Assembly: GCA_013399015.1 (NCBI GenBank)
Contig: VWZX01005770.1
Location: 124,240 to 188,239 of the forward strand
Length of the DNA: 64,000 bases
Reading direction: 5' to 3'
Source of the DNA: Galbula dea
Lineage: Eukaryota; Chordata; Aves; Piciformes; Galbulidae
Below, in pieces: positions 1 to 12,700 of this stretch; the stretch's first letter is position 1, and every line of letters starts with the position of its first letter. Position numbers and translations under genes: made by a program. Below the pieces are notes generated by a model. The model was not told the origin of the DNA, searched no databases, and saw only the letters and a list, made by a program, of their open reading frames with translations.

Positions 1-3000
1 CAGGGTCACCCTGTTCTCTGATGGCATCTCCCACTCAAATCTGTTGCAGAAAGAATCAGCATGCGTTAAAGAAACCCATGGGTAGTGCTGAGAAGACAGT
101 TTATGTGCTGGGAAATTTGGGATTTTTATGGACCTGTAGAAGTTTCAAGCTTCTGACTTTAGGCAGAATCCTTGTTTCTGAGCTTATAGAGAGAATTGCA
201 GATATCAGTAATATTTTCATTCTGCAAGTTTACATTCATCATAGATAGAACTGTCTATTTATGTGAATTTTCAACAACAGCATTTTATTTACTGGCAGCA
301 TTTTTTGCTGGCTAATGTCTAACAAATCCACCTGCTGATGCCTAGCTCTGCAGGATGTTGTACAAGTAAAGATGATACAAGAGACAGAAAATGGTCACTT
401 CCTTCTTCCACTTCTTCTTCTGAATGATTTCACACAGTTGGTATATTAGTGATTGCCTTTTTCACTAGTCTGTGTAGTCATTTCTCTCAGATGCCTTAAC
501 ATTTGCCCAAGAAATGTACTGTCATATCAGGAGTTTTTTTCTTTATTCTCTCTGGGAGAAACTTCACCCATCTCTAGGCAAAGCATATGAGATACTAAGG
601 CTTAAAATTTATGGAGCCCAGCTTAAAAGTCAGGATGTCTGCTGGTCTTAAGGGAAGGGAAATGACCCTTGGCTTGTTTTGCAGCCAGACCTTTTCAGAG
701 AAGGAAGTGCTAACAACCGCTCACTTGAGGCACAACAGCTTAGGACAAATAAAGGCCAAAAATCAGCCACAGAATTGCTGTGACTGGGGATAGAGAGGAC
801 CCAGTGAGAACATGTGTGAAGTTTCTCTCAGTGAGCACATCAGGAGTCACACTAATGTCTGAGCTGGTAGTTACAAACACTCAAAACTGCCCCTGGTGAG
901 CTGCTTCACCTCTCAAAGCAGCTCAGCTGGACCTATTGCAGGAGCTGGGTGGTGGAGATGAGTCCATGGTTGCAGCTGGGGAGAGGATAAAGAAAGGAGA
1001 GGAAACATGGGGAAAAGGAAATGCATAAAAAAATGCATAAAAACCACCGGTAGGAGTTAAATACAAAGAAAGTACATTGCATTCCCTGCAGATATGTGAG
1101 CACTTGAGTGTCGCAGCACGAGTTTGAGAGCAGCTCTGAAACCCAGCCAAAGTCACCCAGGGGAAACCTCAGGTGAGATGTCAAAGGGCAGCATCTGCAG
1201 GCTCTTGGCAGCCCTCCTAGAGATGTGGCAGAACACTCACTCCACCTGTGCCCAGTACCTTCTGCTTGTAACATTCCTTAGCACAGCTTCCCTGACGGGG
1301 ACCTGTCCCCTTGGCTGTGTTGCTTCTGAGTGTCCCAGCCCTGGATCCCCCAGAAGTGACCATGCTCCAGGCCTTGTGGAGCACCACACACACTGCAACA
1401 TGGACTCATGCGCGATGCAGCTAGAAGAGGGAAGGGGCTATTAGTTTGTCTTACCTGGTTTGGCAATCACAGACCACCAGATTTCACCCGAATACTGGGT
1501 CCAGCGACTTGGATGGCAAAATATCTTGGTTCTCTCAAGACTATAGGGTCTCAGTCAAAGGCCTGGGAACGGGATAGACCAATCCTTATCATTTGGTGCC
1601 TCACCAGTGGCAGAGAAGGGCTTGGGTGATCTGTGCCTCCATGACACTGGCAGGCAACCAGCAACCCGCTACTGTAGAGGAAAGCAAGAAGGACTGAGGT
1701 CCTTGCTCTCTCATCTGAGGAAAAAACAGTTTTGAACCTCAAACACAGTAATCACTTTGACCCTCAGCAAGTTGGAGTCAAGAGTCAAAAGGGGATGTGG
1801 CAACACTCTCATGTACAACTGTTGCGCCACTTTTCTTGTTGCGCTTCCACTTATTGCTCAAGCATGGTCCACAATCACTTCACTGAGGAGAATTGTCAGT
1901 AGCTAGATCAAAGCACATCATGCAGAAAAACATCCTTTCTTGCTACAACAAAGTGGGAAGGTGAGATGACAGTGGACTCCTTACTTCAAGACTGGGTTTG
2001 CCAAGCTTCATGTTGTCTGATTGTGTTGCACCTTCACTAGCAAGATGAAAAGCCTCTCCAGTTCCTCTCTCTCAGACCTCTTCCAGATGGAATCACCCAG
2101 CAGCAGTGATTAAGTCACTTCTCAACCTGCTATCTGACAAGCAAAAACCATCCTCCATCCCTAAAGCTCATTTTCCAGCTGCAGCCTCACTTCACTGATC
2201 CTCCTCTACACCCTGCAGAATCTTCATGCCCTCTTGCTGCCCTAGCACAAGCCATTCTTGTAGTAGGTGCAAGATTGCGTTTCTGATTGCACGTCACAGC
2301 ACTTTCCATCCCTCTCTGTGAAAGAACTAGACTTTTCTTGTCACTTTACTTCATAGACAACATCTCTTGACATCACTGGCACCGTTTCCCAAGGCAGTCT
2401 CCCAAGTCTCCCATCTTGTAGGCAGACTTTGGATTTGCTTGAGATGGAGAGAGATTGCAACTGTGCCAGGCTCTCCAAATAGCATTTGTCAGAACATATG
2501 TAGCTTAAGTGAACAGAAATGTAAAGAACAGGCTGACTACCCCTACCCCTCTCTAGCTAAGTTTTGCACATGTTGGCAAGTAAAATTCCCAAATGAGGCC
2601 AAGGCATTTAACTCACTATCATCATAGAGTTCCCTCCAGACTGAAAGGTGTCCAGACAGATGACAAACTCTTTATCTAAGTAATATGGATCACCAAACTC
2701 CGTCGCCTCAGCACAGCTGCTTTGGTCTGGAACACAGCAAATAACCTAAGCCAGGAGAGTTACACAAGCATTGCCTAGAAAGGAGTAAATCAACAACACT
2801 TCTCTGATTAAAGTCACAGCAGAAAATCAAGTAAGTCAAAACTGAGCTTGGCTGATGACACTCAGATTCCAACATCTGGGGATGGGAGATTATACTGGTT
2901 CTAGTGGCCACAAGCCACTATGAAATTAAAAGTAGTTTTCTATTTGGGATACTGGAGGCCAGCAGTGCCACGGCCCCCACCAGCACCAAATTAGTCCTAG

Positions 3001-6000
3001 GCTGACCCAGCCTGACAGCACTTCCTGCAACATCTGGATTTTCTTTGGATGTCTCTGCCAAGCTGCAGCTAGTTCCAAGCCAGCTGAGTTCATGAGACCT
3101 GAAAACAGACAGCTGTCTGAGAGCTGGCAGCATCAAAGGCAAGAACTAACTGTGCTAAAAGCGTGGTTATCCATGTGTCAGCAAGCATGTGGGCATCTGC
3201 ACAGACCAGACACAGGTTGCTGGGGATGATCTGGACTTCACTCACACTAGCAGCCCCACTGCTGTATGGCAGTGATGAGCTTGCATGAGGGTGTCCAGGT
3301 CTCATCTCCATGCCTGACAGCTTTGCCCAGGGTGGCTGCACACACAGAACAGCTTACCTTCAAGCAAGCTCCAACAGGAGCTGCTCACAGGGAGGGATTT
3401 GCCCTCTGTTACACAAGCTGATGGTGCATGAGGGTGAGTCATGGTACTTTGGAGGGCAGCTGAGCAAACAGGTCTCCCCCAGGAGACATGTGCCTGTTTG
3501 GCCCTTTGGGTCAGGCTTGTCCACAGGCACTAACTCCAGCTGAGTAGTCTCCATCTCTTGTACAAACTTCCACCCAAGAAGAGTGCTTTTCTACAGAACC
3601 ACTTAACATTTTGATGCAAACCACAGGGCATTTGCGAGGAAACGAAGCAACAGATCTGGTTTGCAAACATCCTCCTTTGGAATATTGGGATAGTCCTACA
3701 GGACACTGGGGTTGTTCTACAGGATGCATAGATGCATAAGAATATGAGCAAATGCTGCATTCCCCAGTGGCACCCGTGGCTCTGGGTCATGATGGCTAGG
3801 GGATCTGATGGGGGTGTCCATGCTGGCAGTAGCATGGTGGGTGACACACATTACAGGTGTTTCCTCAATGGCACAGCTGCTTAGGTTGAGCTGAGGTTTT
3901 GAATAAGAAAGCAAAGCCTTGGTGTAGTGTTTTTGTGCACGTGGAGGGTGTGCCATGGAGCCAGAGTGTCTGGGACAGCCACGGCCAGAGGAAGCTTGCT
4001 GTGGCTGCTCGTGGAGGAGGAAGTCGGTGTCCCAAGGCTGGAGGCAGGGAGAGCACTGGGTTTTCCTGGAGAGGAGGGGAGGTGGTGTGTGGGGGAGCCA
4101 GAGAAAGGAGCCCAGCCTAAGGGAAGAGCACGGAAGGAAGAGGCTTGGAAAGTGCATTGCTGATGTAGAGGAGAGGGCTGCATAAAGGGCTTGTCCCTAC
4201 AGTGAGGAGGATGCTGGTTTTTGTGAGATGGGGGAGAAAGGGCGGAGTTTTTGAGCTGGAGAGAGTGAAAAAAAGCAGGGACATGTTGGGCAGACATGAC
4301 TGGGGGTGGTGGAGAACTGCTTCTAAGTGGAAAATCATCCAGGAAATTGTGTCTGGAACTGGAGGGTAAAAACCAAGTGGACTAGGAGAGAGGGAAAATG
4401 TCACTGGTGACCAAGAGTCATCACTCAGTGCTGCCATAAAGGCCAGTGCTGAAATGCAGGCAAGCTGAGAGGCATCCTGGAACAGCAATGTGAATAAACC
4501 CCAAAAGTTTTCCCTCTGTAACAAACAGGCAATTGGTCTTACCTGATTATATCTTCATTTCACTATTTTTTTTTGTTTTGCTCAGCTAAAACCCTTAAGC
4601 TTTACCAGGTACCATTTACAACTGATGAAAGGGAGTACAAAAGCACAGAATGTGCGTGTGCTTTTTGCTGGAAAATCACCACGTGTGCCTGTACACAAGT
4701 AGAGTGCAAACCAATGTTGCAGTCAGGAGCAGGTTAGAAACAGCTAGCACTATGTGGGGCATGTCACCAGCATGCACTGTAGGCATCTGCTCCACTGCAT
4801 GGAGATGCTAAGCCAGCAAATATTGGGATACATGGTGCCAAGGGCAGTAGATATTAGCCCTGGGGCAATGACAACTACCCATGTCACAGTCACTTGACAG
4901 CTCCCCAAAGAGGAGTCTCATAATGGTACTTTCTGAGTATGGGTTGTACCAGATAGTTCTGCTAAGCTAGATCCAAGTGTTTCCTGCCCAGCCCAGGACT
5001 AAAAACTGTGTCTGTTGATGTGTCCTAACACCTACATCCCTTTGAATCTACCCTAGAGATGTCCTAATCAACTACTGATTGAGTAAACTCCTTAGCCAAG
5101 AGCAGTGCAGCATTTAGCAATAGCCTACAGTGCAGCTGGCAGTACTCAGGGTCTTTGCTATCCAGCGCATGGCAATCCCTTGGTTTATTCAGCTTGGTTC
5201 CCAGCATTCACTGCCATCAAAGGGTTTGCAGAAATTGAGATGCGAAATGACTGATGACAAAGTACTGCAGTGGCAGGATCAATCTGTAGAAATGCTGTGT
5301 TTGGCTCAAACTGGCTGAAGTTCAGCAGGGATGTGAGAGATGCATTAAGTGAAGAAGCATGTCTTGTTGATGTGTTTTGTAAATCGTGAGCTACAGCAGG
5401 AATTTCTCATGTTGACATCTGATGTGTACCCAGCAAAGCTTTAAAATACATAGCTTCAAGGACAGCCAAAGAGGCAGAGCTGAGCTGCTCAGGGCTGCAT
5501 GTCCTGTGACTGGAGCTGTCTAATAAAACAGGAGATGTGTCTGTGGCTAGGCTGTTACAACATCTTCTGTAGACACTTTTTGTGCCTACTGTGGTTGAGG
5601 TGATTCTGCAGCTTTTCCCTGCAAGCTAGTGAGTTTTCTCTCTCCCGAAAAGAGAGACAAGTATTCACAAAAATATTAAGAATGTACCATATATGACAGT
5701 ACACCCATTTTGCCAAATGTTTGTTTTAAGTGGCCAAAATGATCAGAAATTGACCTGGAGGGAAAAGAATGATATAAACAAGCTTGCAAACCCTGACTAG
5801 AGAAATTGCATGAAACAGAGCTACAAGATTTTAATTTTTCTTTCTTTCTTTTCTTGTTTATCACAGAGTTTTAGTAAGGAGTGGCATTTATTGTGGCATA
5901 CAGAATTTGGATGTATTAAATGTTTCTAAAATTATATGACACTCTGTTGTATGTTATTATATGTCTACCTGGGGATTTTACCTGCTGCAGCCCTAACAAT

Positions 6001-6757
6001 TAAGTCTGTATAATTTCTGCTAAACCATTCTGCAAGGTCAGAATTGTGGTCTGTGCTTCAGCAAAGAGAAGAGCTGAGGTCAGTGAAGAACAACTTGTTA
6101 AGCTGGAAAACATGGATCACCTGCATTCTCCCTTTACACAGAAATTTTTCCTAGAGTGTCTGCAGTACTTGTTCTGAATGGTGGCAGTCTATGAGAGGAG
6201 GTGACAATGGCCAAGGCACTGGAGTAATTTGTAATAGCATGGACCTAGCAATGGAAAGTGTCCAAAAATTGCTTCCTGCAAACAAAACCTAAATTCACCA
6301 TTTCTGCTCCTGAAGAAGAACACCTTATGCAGTTCTAGATGTCTTCCTGATTTTTCTGTGACTTGGAGAGAGTTAATATTACAAGTACCTAGAGCTTGCA
6401 GGTTCTGCTGATTTGGATGGAAAAGCAGAGTATATCCTGTCTCATTTTATGATTCAGCCCCATAATTGGTGGTTTCAGTTCTGATGGCAAAAATCACCAA
6501 GGTAGTAGAGATACAGGAATACTAAGGCCCTGTTCAGATTCTCAGCCTGGTCTTTACTGAGTTGTAAACTTATACAAAATACAAGCTGCATCATCTTTCT
6601 TAGTAGATAGCGAATTTGAAGGGCTTAATATACAATTACCCTACTAAATAGGGTAGGAAGAGTAAAAACTTTTGCTAGAACTTTCCATTAATTATGGTAA
6701 ATCTAGTTTAAATTAATTAAATATTTGACAATAAAAAACCTCAGCAAATATAGGTGC
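1..6757. other. Non-coding stretch, no gene recognised
   Basis: I see no gene here. All reading frames are short and overlap one another in several frames, and none shows a recognisable domain. The longest (about 146 and 138 codons, minus strand, 3717-4297) lie in a region where the plus strand is strongly G/purine-rich (about 3950-4290). That skew depletes stop codons on the complementary strand and explains the open frames without coding. No CR1 3' end, tRNA gene or clear tandem repeat was seen. Intergenic or intronic DNA is the likeliest reading. Confidence 0.7.
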
Positions 6758-6824
6758 ATGTATATATATATACATATATATATGTGTGTGTATATATATA
6801 CATACAGACATATGTACATATATA
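6758..6824. repeat. TA/TG microsatellite
   Basis: An alternating purine-pyrimidine tract made of TA runs interrupted by TGTGTG and CATACA units. It is an imperfect compound dinucleotide repeat and can fold back on itself. It lies about 150 bases upstream of the 5' truncation point of the next CR1 copy. It is probably length-variable between individuals. Confidence 0.9.
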
Positions 6825-6969
6825 AAACCACATACGTATTTTCATGAGTTGTCCATTTCTCACTGCAAGAGCTTTCTGTTAGTGCTGAGTGCAGGTGTTT
6901 GCCTGCTTAAAATAGTGTACACATGATGTTCATGCAACAGTTCTTTTCAACTTAAATTCTTATCAAGTT

Positions 6970-8035
6970 CTTATCAATAATCACATCATGCGATGGGTGA
7001 GCAACTGGCTCATGGGTCAGACACAAAGAGTCATAGTGAAAGGGGTTTCATCAGGCTGGAGTCTGGTCACTAGTGGGGTTCTTCAGGGTTCTATCCTTGG
7101 CCCAGTACTCTTCAACATCTTTGTAAATGACCTGGACATAGGGCTTGAGGGAATGATTAGCAAATTCGATGACAGCTCAAAACTGGGAGGAGCTGGTGAC
7201 TCCCTCGAGGGCATTGGGGCCCTACAGAGGGACCTTGACAAATTAGAGCACTGGGCAATCACCAATGGCTTGAGATTTAACAACAGCAAGTGCCAGGTTC
7301 TGCACTTGGGATGGGGTAACCCCAGACGTGTATAGGCTGGGGAGTGAGAGAATGGGTAATGAGAGTCTGGAGAGCAGCAGTGCAGAGAGGGACCTGGGTG
7401 TCCTTGTTGACAGTCAGCTGAATATGAGTCAGCAGTGTGCTCTGGTAGCCAGGAGGGCCAACTGTCTCCTGGAGTGCATCAAGAACAACATCGCCAGCCT
7501 GTCAAGGGTGCAGCTGTGCCTCGAGTACTGTGTACAGTTCTGGACTCCACAATTTAGAAAGGATACCAAGCTGTTGGAGAGTGTCCAGAGGAGGGCTACG
7601 AAGATGGTGAAGGGACTGGAGGGGAAACCTTATGAGTAGTGGCTGTGGTCACTTGGTTTGTTTAACCTCAAGAAGAGGAGATTGAGAGGAGACCTCATAG
7701 CGGTCTTCAACATCCTCACAGGGGATAGTAGAGGGGCAGGGACCAACCTTCTAAATCTGGTGGATTGTGATAGGACTAGGGGAAACAGGATGAAGTTGAG
7801 TTGGGAGAGGTTCAGGCTGGAGATTAGGAAAAGTTTCTCTACCCAGAGGGTGGTTGAGGTTTGGAACAGTCTCCCCAGGCAAGTTGTCTCAGCACCAAAC
7901 CTGATGGAGTTCAAGAAGCATTTAGATAATGCTCTCAGGCACATGGTGTGATTCCTGGGGTGTTCTGCACAGGTCTAAGAGCTGGACTCAATGATCATAT
8001 TGGGTTCCTTCCAGCTCAGTTGACACTGTGATACA
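6970..8035 (+). mobile_element. CR1 LINE, 5'-truncated, ORF2 reverse-transcriptase remnant plus 3' end
   Basis: CR1 is the dominant avian non-LTR retrotransposon; its ORF2 encodes an endonuclease and a reverse transcriptase. This copy begins inside the RT domain and runs to the 3' end. Frame 1 (6988-7335) carries the RT motif VTSGVLQGSILGPVLFNIF, then the catalytic region, which reads KFDDSSKLGG. By position the second catalytic aspartate is replaced by serine. A frameshift near 7325 moves the reading to frame 2, where SSAERDLGVLVD and QRRATKMVKGLEGK follow. An in-frame TAG at 7637-7639 splits this from the last part (7658-7951, LKKRRLRGDLIAVFNIL to LDNALRHMV). The 3' UTR ends with GAGCTGGACTCAATGATC and an eroded octamer tail near 8030. 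Compared with the copy at 49433-50581, about 30 bases are missing near 7502-7525. It is a dead copy, with the type certain and the 5' edge approximate. Confidence 0.96.
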
Positions 8036-9540
8036 AACTTGCCTGCCAGTGGCTGTATCCCTCCAAGTATTACTGAGGTTTTACAACCTTTCTGAATAGC
8101 TGAAAATAAAAGATGTTACTTAAAAAAACTCAAGATAGCCAGCTTGGTCTTTCTCCCTGCTTTCAATCTGAAATCAGCTTTCTATGAAGCAGGGAGGAAA
8201 ATCTCAATAAGAAACTGGTAAAGGATGAGGGACACACTCAATACAGAGATCGAAAAGGAAATAAAGCTGTGGCTTGTGTTTTTGCTTTAAGCATGAGATA
8301 AGAGTGTGGCAATGAAATACCTCAAATGGAGACATTATCAAAACCTGAACCATGTTTTTACCTATAGCAGTCTTTGTTCAGGGAACCTGATAGTAAGGTC
8401 TTGAGATTAAAACAATGCTGAATATTTAACAGAAGGGGATTTTTGTATCCATAGAATCAATGCATGGGACCAACAGTGAGCACTTACATGTGTCGGGCAT
8501 CTAGAGATTTAAAACTGTAATCAAATTTTGCACAGGTGTTGTAGAGAATTGTAGGCCCAAAAAGCCTGCTTTGTTTCACTCAAGGAAGACTGTGTGGTCA
8601 CTTGGTGAGCAAGCACATTCCCAAAGAAAAGATATATTCATGCAGAGGTTTGGAGCCAGGAGGGGCTGAGGAGGTGGGGGGAATGCAGTTCCACCAACTT
8701 GGATCTGGAAGTTGCAAAAGGCCATCACATCCATTTCTGAGTTTGACCCCACTGCAGCTGGATTGGTTTGATTTGCACCCACTCTTACCAGTTGTTCCTT
8801 ACAGTGTTTATTTACTGGAGCAAACTGGTCAAGAAGTTGTTAGCATCTGCCTCTTTGGTCTGGCTGAAAACTTCGCTGTAGCCTCAACAGAAGTTATAAT
8901 GCTCAGCTCAGAGGTCACTGGACTAAACACTATGACCTGTAACATGCAGAGGTCAGTCTAGGTGACCTAACTGTCCCCTTTGGCCTTACACTCTATGAAT
9001 ACTCCTGCAAGACCAACTGCCTTAATCCCTTACCAAAGAGATGGGGGGATACTTATCTTCTCTCATAAGACTTTCCATCTCCATTACAGTGCACACTCTT
9101 AAGCAGCTCACGTTCACCCATATGGTCAAGCACATACTTTGCATTTGTCTTCTGCTCTGGTGTTAATGATCCTACCAGATGCATTCACACGTGACTGCAG
9201 GAAATTCACCCAGCACGTGCAGTCATTTTGGAACGGTGCATTGAGCAATAGATACCAGCTCTCAGGGGATGAGTGTGGGGAAGTCCTATTGACTCATGTC
9301 AGCAAATTTCAAAGAACAAAGGACAAATAGGTGAATTCTCTTCCTTCTGGAAAACTTTCCTGCCCCCGACACAAGTGTCTCTTCAAACAAGAGATCGCCC
9401 CTCTCCTCAGATGTCCTGAAGGCACTGAATTCATAATATCTGATAACACACAGTTCCATAGCAACAAACAGTGGTGACCCAAACACAGGATTATGTGACT
9501 TCACTCAGAGTCAAGCAGAATATTAACAAGGATACTGATA
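8036..9540. other. Non-coding stretch, nothing recognised
   Basis: No gene, repeat family or RNA was recognised. The longest frame (8602-8961, 119 codons, plus) has no recognisable domain and overlaps an open frame on the other strand. The sequence is unremarkable in composition. Confidence 0.65.
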
Positions 9541-9700
9541 GCTAACACTTTCCACTTCTGTGGCACCTCCCTGCAGAGGATTTCAGGGAGCTTTATGCAC
9601 ATCATCCTGAATTTGCAGATGGAGAAATGAAGAGAAGTCATCTATTCTGACATCAGTAAAAGAGGTTGGGCTTAGAGCACCCAGGTGGGAGGGAGGAGTG
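9541..9700 (-). repeat. Ancient amniote MIR/L2-like interspersed repeat remnant
   Basis: The block contains AGAGGATTTCAGGGAGCTTT (9575-9594) followed by GCAGATGGAGAAATGAAG (9615-9632). These match the reverse-complement hallmark of old amniote MIR/L2-type repeats, where 'agaggatctcaaagcgcttta' is followed by 'cagatggggaaactgaggca'. The forward form of the same core is the 'cagtttccccatctg' motif seen at other positions in this window. It is heavily diverged and lacks target-site duplications I can see. The exact subfamily and edges are uncertain. Confidence 0.6.
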
Positions 9701-12700
9701 GCAAAGACCAAGTCTTCTGAACTGTGAGCAGCACATGGAGCTGATAAGGTCCTGCCATCCTCCATCCCTGGGAGATGCTTTCTTTGTGATAACACATACA
9801 CCTGGCTGCTTCTCATCCCCTCTCTCTGTTCTCTCAGAAGGTTCTCTGAGGTAAAAAGGCATTTGTAGGTCCAGTCACTCTCTGTTAGCACGTAATGGGC
9901 CAGCATTACTCCTTCCCAGATGTCCCCAGGCTTCTGGACCCATTGTGACTTGGCCTGAAGGAGATTTTATTAATTTAAAGCAATTTACTTCAGATGATGC
10001 GAAGGCAGAGGCAGTTTATAAATACAGGGTGCCTGGCCTCAGACTTGAAATACATGAAATGCAAATCTGGGAGATTAAACTTTAGCAAAGGGATGTTAAA
10101 GAAGTAAGTGGGTGAACAAGCACCATGTAATGCTCTCCTGAAGTCGAGGGAGAAGGGAGAGATCCCAGTGTGTGTACTTAGGCAACATATCATGGAAAAC
10201 AACCTGCATCTCCCTGACGGCAAGTTGAAAAGACTGTTACATCTTCAGAAACTCAAGGAGTCTTTTAATTTCAAAAGAAATGTAATGAAAATGATAAAAG
10301 GAAGCACATGCCTATCTCTCCTCCCTCAGATAATTGGATGTAAATAACAGCTGCTTTTCATGCATCAGACCTTTTATCTGCAATTTGAATTGGCTTCATC
10401 CCGATCCACTGGTATCCCATGCACAGAGAGTTCTGATGGTGTAATAAAATGCCATGTGATTATTTATTTATTGTTATAATACATGTTAGAACAGCTTCCA
10501 GAGATTTGTCTGGGTTAAGAAATGAAGCTCTGGAAGGCTGCTCTAAACTGAAGCCCAAGAAGAGGTCCTTTCACATATCTCTGTGACACTTTGTTACCAC
10601 GGTTGTCTGTTCCCTGCATTTGAAGAAGGAGGATCCATTCAATGAAACACTTAGGAAAACATTTACCTCCAAGTATTGTAGAAAGTGCCTTTAGAAACCA
10701 GAAGTTAACCACATTCTTAAACCACACTAGAAATCACCTGATTTTTTTGTTTGTTTGCTTACTAGGAGTTTCAGAAAACCAATAGAGCTTAAAAAAAAGC
10801 AGATAAAACATTTTTTCAGCCCTAATAATCTGTTTCACTTGGGACTATTTGCAAGTTTGAAGAAAAGCAAAAGGATCATTTGAAGGGAAAGGGACCAGAG
10901 TCACAGAGGTTTTTGGAAGTGTGTGTAGCATAGGGAAGCACGAACTGGATGCTATCTGTACAGCATAGCCCAGTGGATAGAATGCCTACTTACTGCATAG
11001 AAATCCCTTGTTGTTGCAATAGGAGAGCCACATAAACCTTGGCTCTTCCTTCTTTCCCTATGGGTGAGTGCCTCAAGGACCTATTTTGCAGAGTGTTGGT
11101 TGTATAAACCCTGGTTTTTAGGGTCTCTTTTAGAAGGTGGTACCTTGCAGGAGGGCTGTTGGAAATACGTGTGTTGTGACTTCCACACTGAAGCAAATAA
11201 GTGGTTTCTTATGTTTGTAGTGCTAAGCCAGCTATAACATGAGGAGGACTTCTTTTCAGACCTGAGATGAGTCACATATTATGAAACCCCCAGAGGAAAA
11301 CAGCCTAACCTCGGACTTTCTGCATGTGGCTTGAGCAGTCAACCTGTCAGAGGAGAATTGCTTTGGATTGTAACTCCGTTTTCTCGTGGCTTGTACTAAA
11401 GAAAATGCATTTGTTACTTTTGAATGGCACAGGGTGTTGATAAAATTTGCAAAAAATTTTTTTATATTGATGGAAAGAAAATTTCTTTTTTATCTCTGTG
11501 GCTGGAAAAAAGTGAACAAACAGTGTTGTGTGCAACACAGACTATATCACATGTGTGCCTGGATGCTAAAATGTCTCCAGACCTTCAAGTGAATTCAGAA
11601 ACCTATTACATAGCAATTTTTTCCCTGTCAGCTTCATGGTACCTATAATCTGACACGTTCTTCCTTCTAATGCTAGCCTAAAAACAAGGAAGAGAATGGG
11701 GATTTTGCATCAGTCAATGAGCTACCTAAAAACTGTGGTACAAAACTGAGCGACAAGGAGCATCTTCCAAACCAATAAACTCTGCAGTTAGAAGTGACTT
11801 GGGACTCAAAGTGCACAAGGTGGACACCAAAAGCAAGCTGCAATGAATCCTGATGAAGTCTAGAGGAATCATCATACCTTAAGCTGATTGCAATGGCCCT
11901 GCAAACTCCCCCCACCACCAGCAGACCTGTCACAAGCAAGAGGCCTGTCTGGAAACACAAATGCACCTCTGTGTCCTCTGTTGCATCTACATATGTGGAC
12001 CTAAGAAGCCATCTTGATTCCTGGACAGATGCTGGCCACATCCCTTTGGACTTCATTTGGGGCTCACAGTAGTCCCTGTTGGCAGACCTGTTTCTCATTG
12101 TTTTCTTTGAATAAAAAGCAGGATATGAGTGACTGAATTTTGCATTGCATTCCGTGGATAGGATGACTCAGAGACTGGGATATTTCATGGAGAAAAGAAA
12201 GCAGGCTCTGTGCTTGCTGGGAGGAGGAAGGTCTTTGCAATAAGGAAGCTGATGCTATTAGCCCTTGTTGTTAGGGAGCCTGAGTAGTCTGCAGATGGCT
12301 GCGGTGGCAGCCAGACACTTCTCTGTACCACATCACTGGAGATATTTTGTTAAGTCAGTGCAGAAACACTGCAGGGGAACTGACTTTGATGTTTCCTGCA
12401 GGTAAGTGAACACAGACCAACCAGTGCCTCATGCTTTATGTCTATAGCAAGGTCAGGTTGGATATTACAGTCAAACACGCAGGAGTTGTAATACAATGGA
12501 CCTGTGTGTGACCAAAGGAGGGACCAGATCCTTAGATGCTTCCTTCCCCACCCTGAACCAGTAATAGCATGCACATATATTGCTTCTTCTCCTTCCTAAA
12601 GAGCATGGCCATTTCTAAATCTAGACAGGGCTGCTTAAGAGCTCAGCTCCAGGCTGACTACCATGCACCAGGCTTAATATCCACCACTCACATTATACAG

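Noticed and set aside
3717..4297. Overlapping 146- and 138-codon minus-strand open frames as genes
   Set aside because: Explained by the G-rich plus strand, which removes stop codons from several minus-strand frames at once.
7083..7289. Minus-strand open frames across the CR1 copies
   Set aside because: They are antisense shadows of the CR1 ORF2 reading and carry no independent signal.
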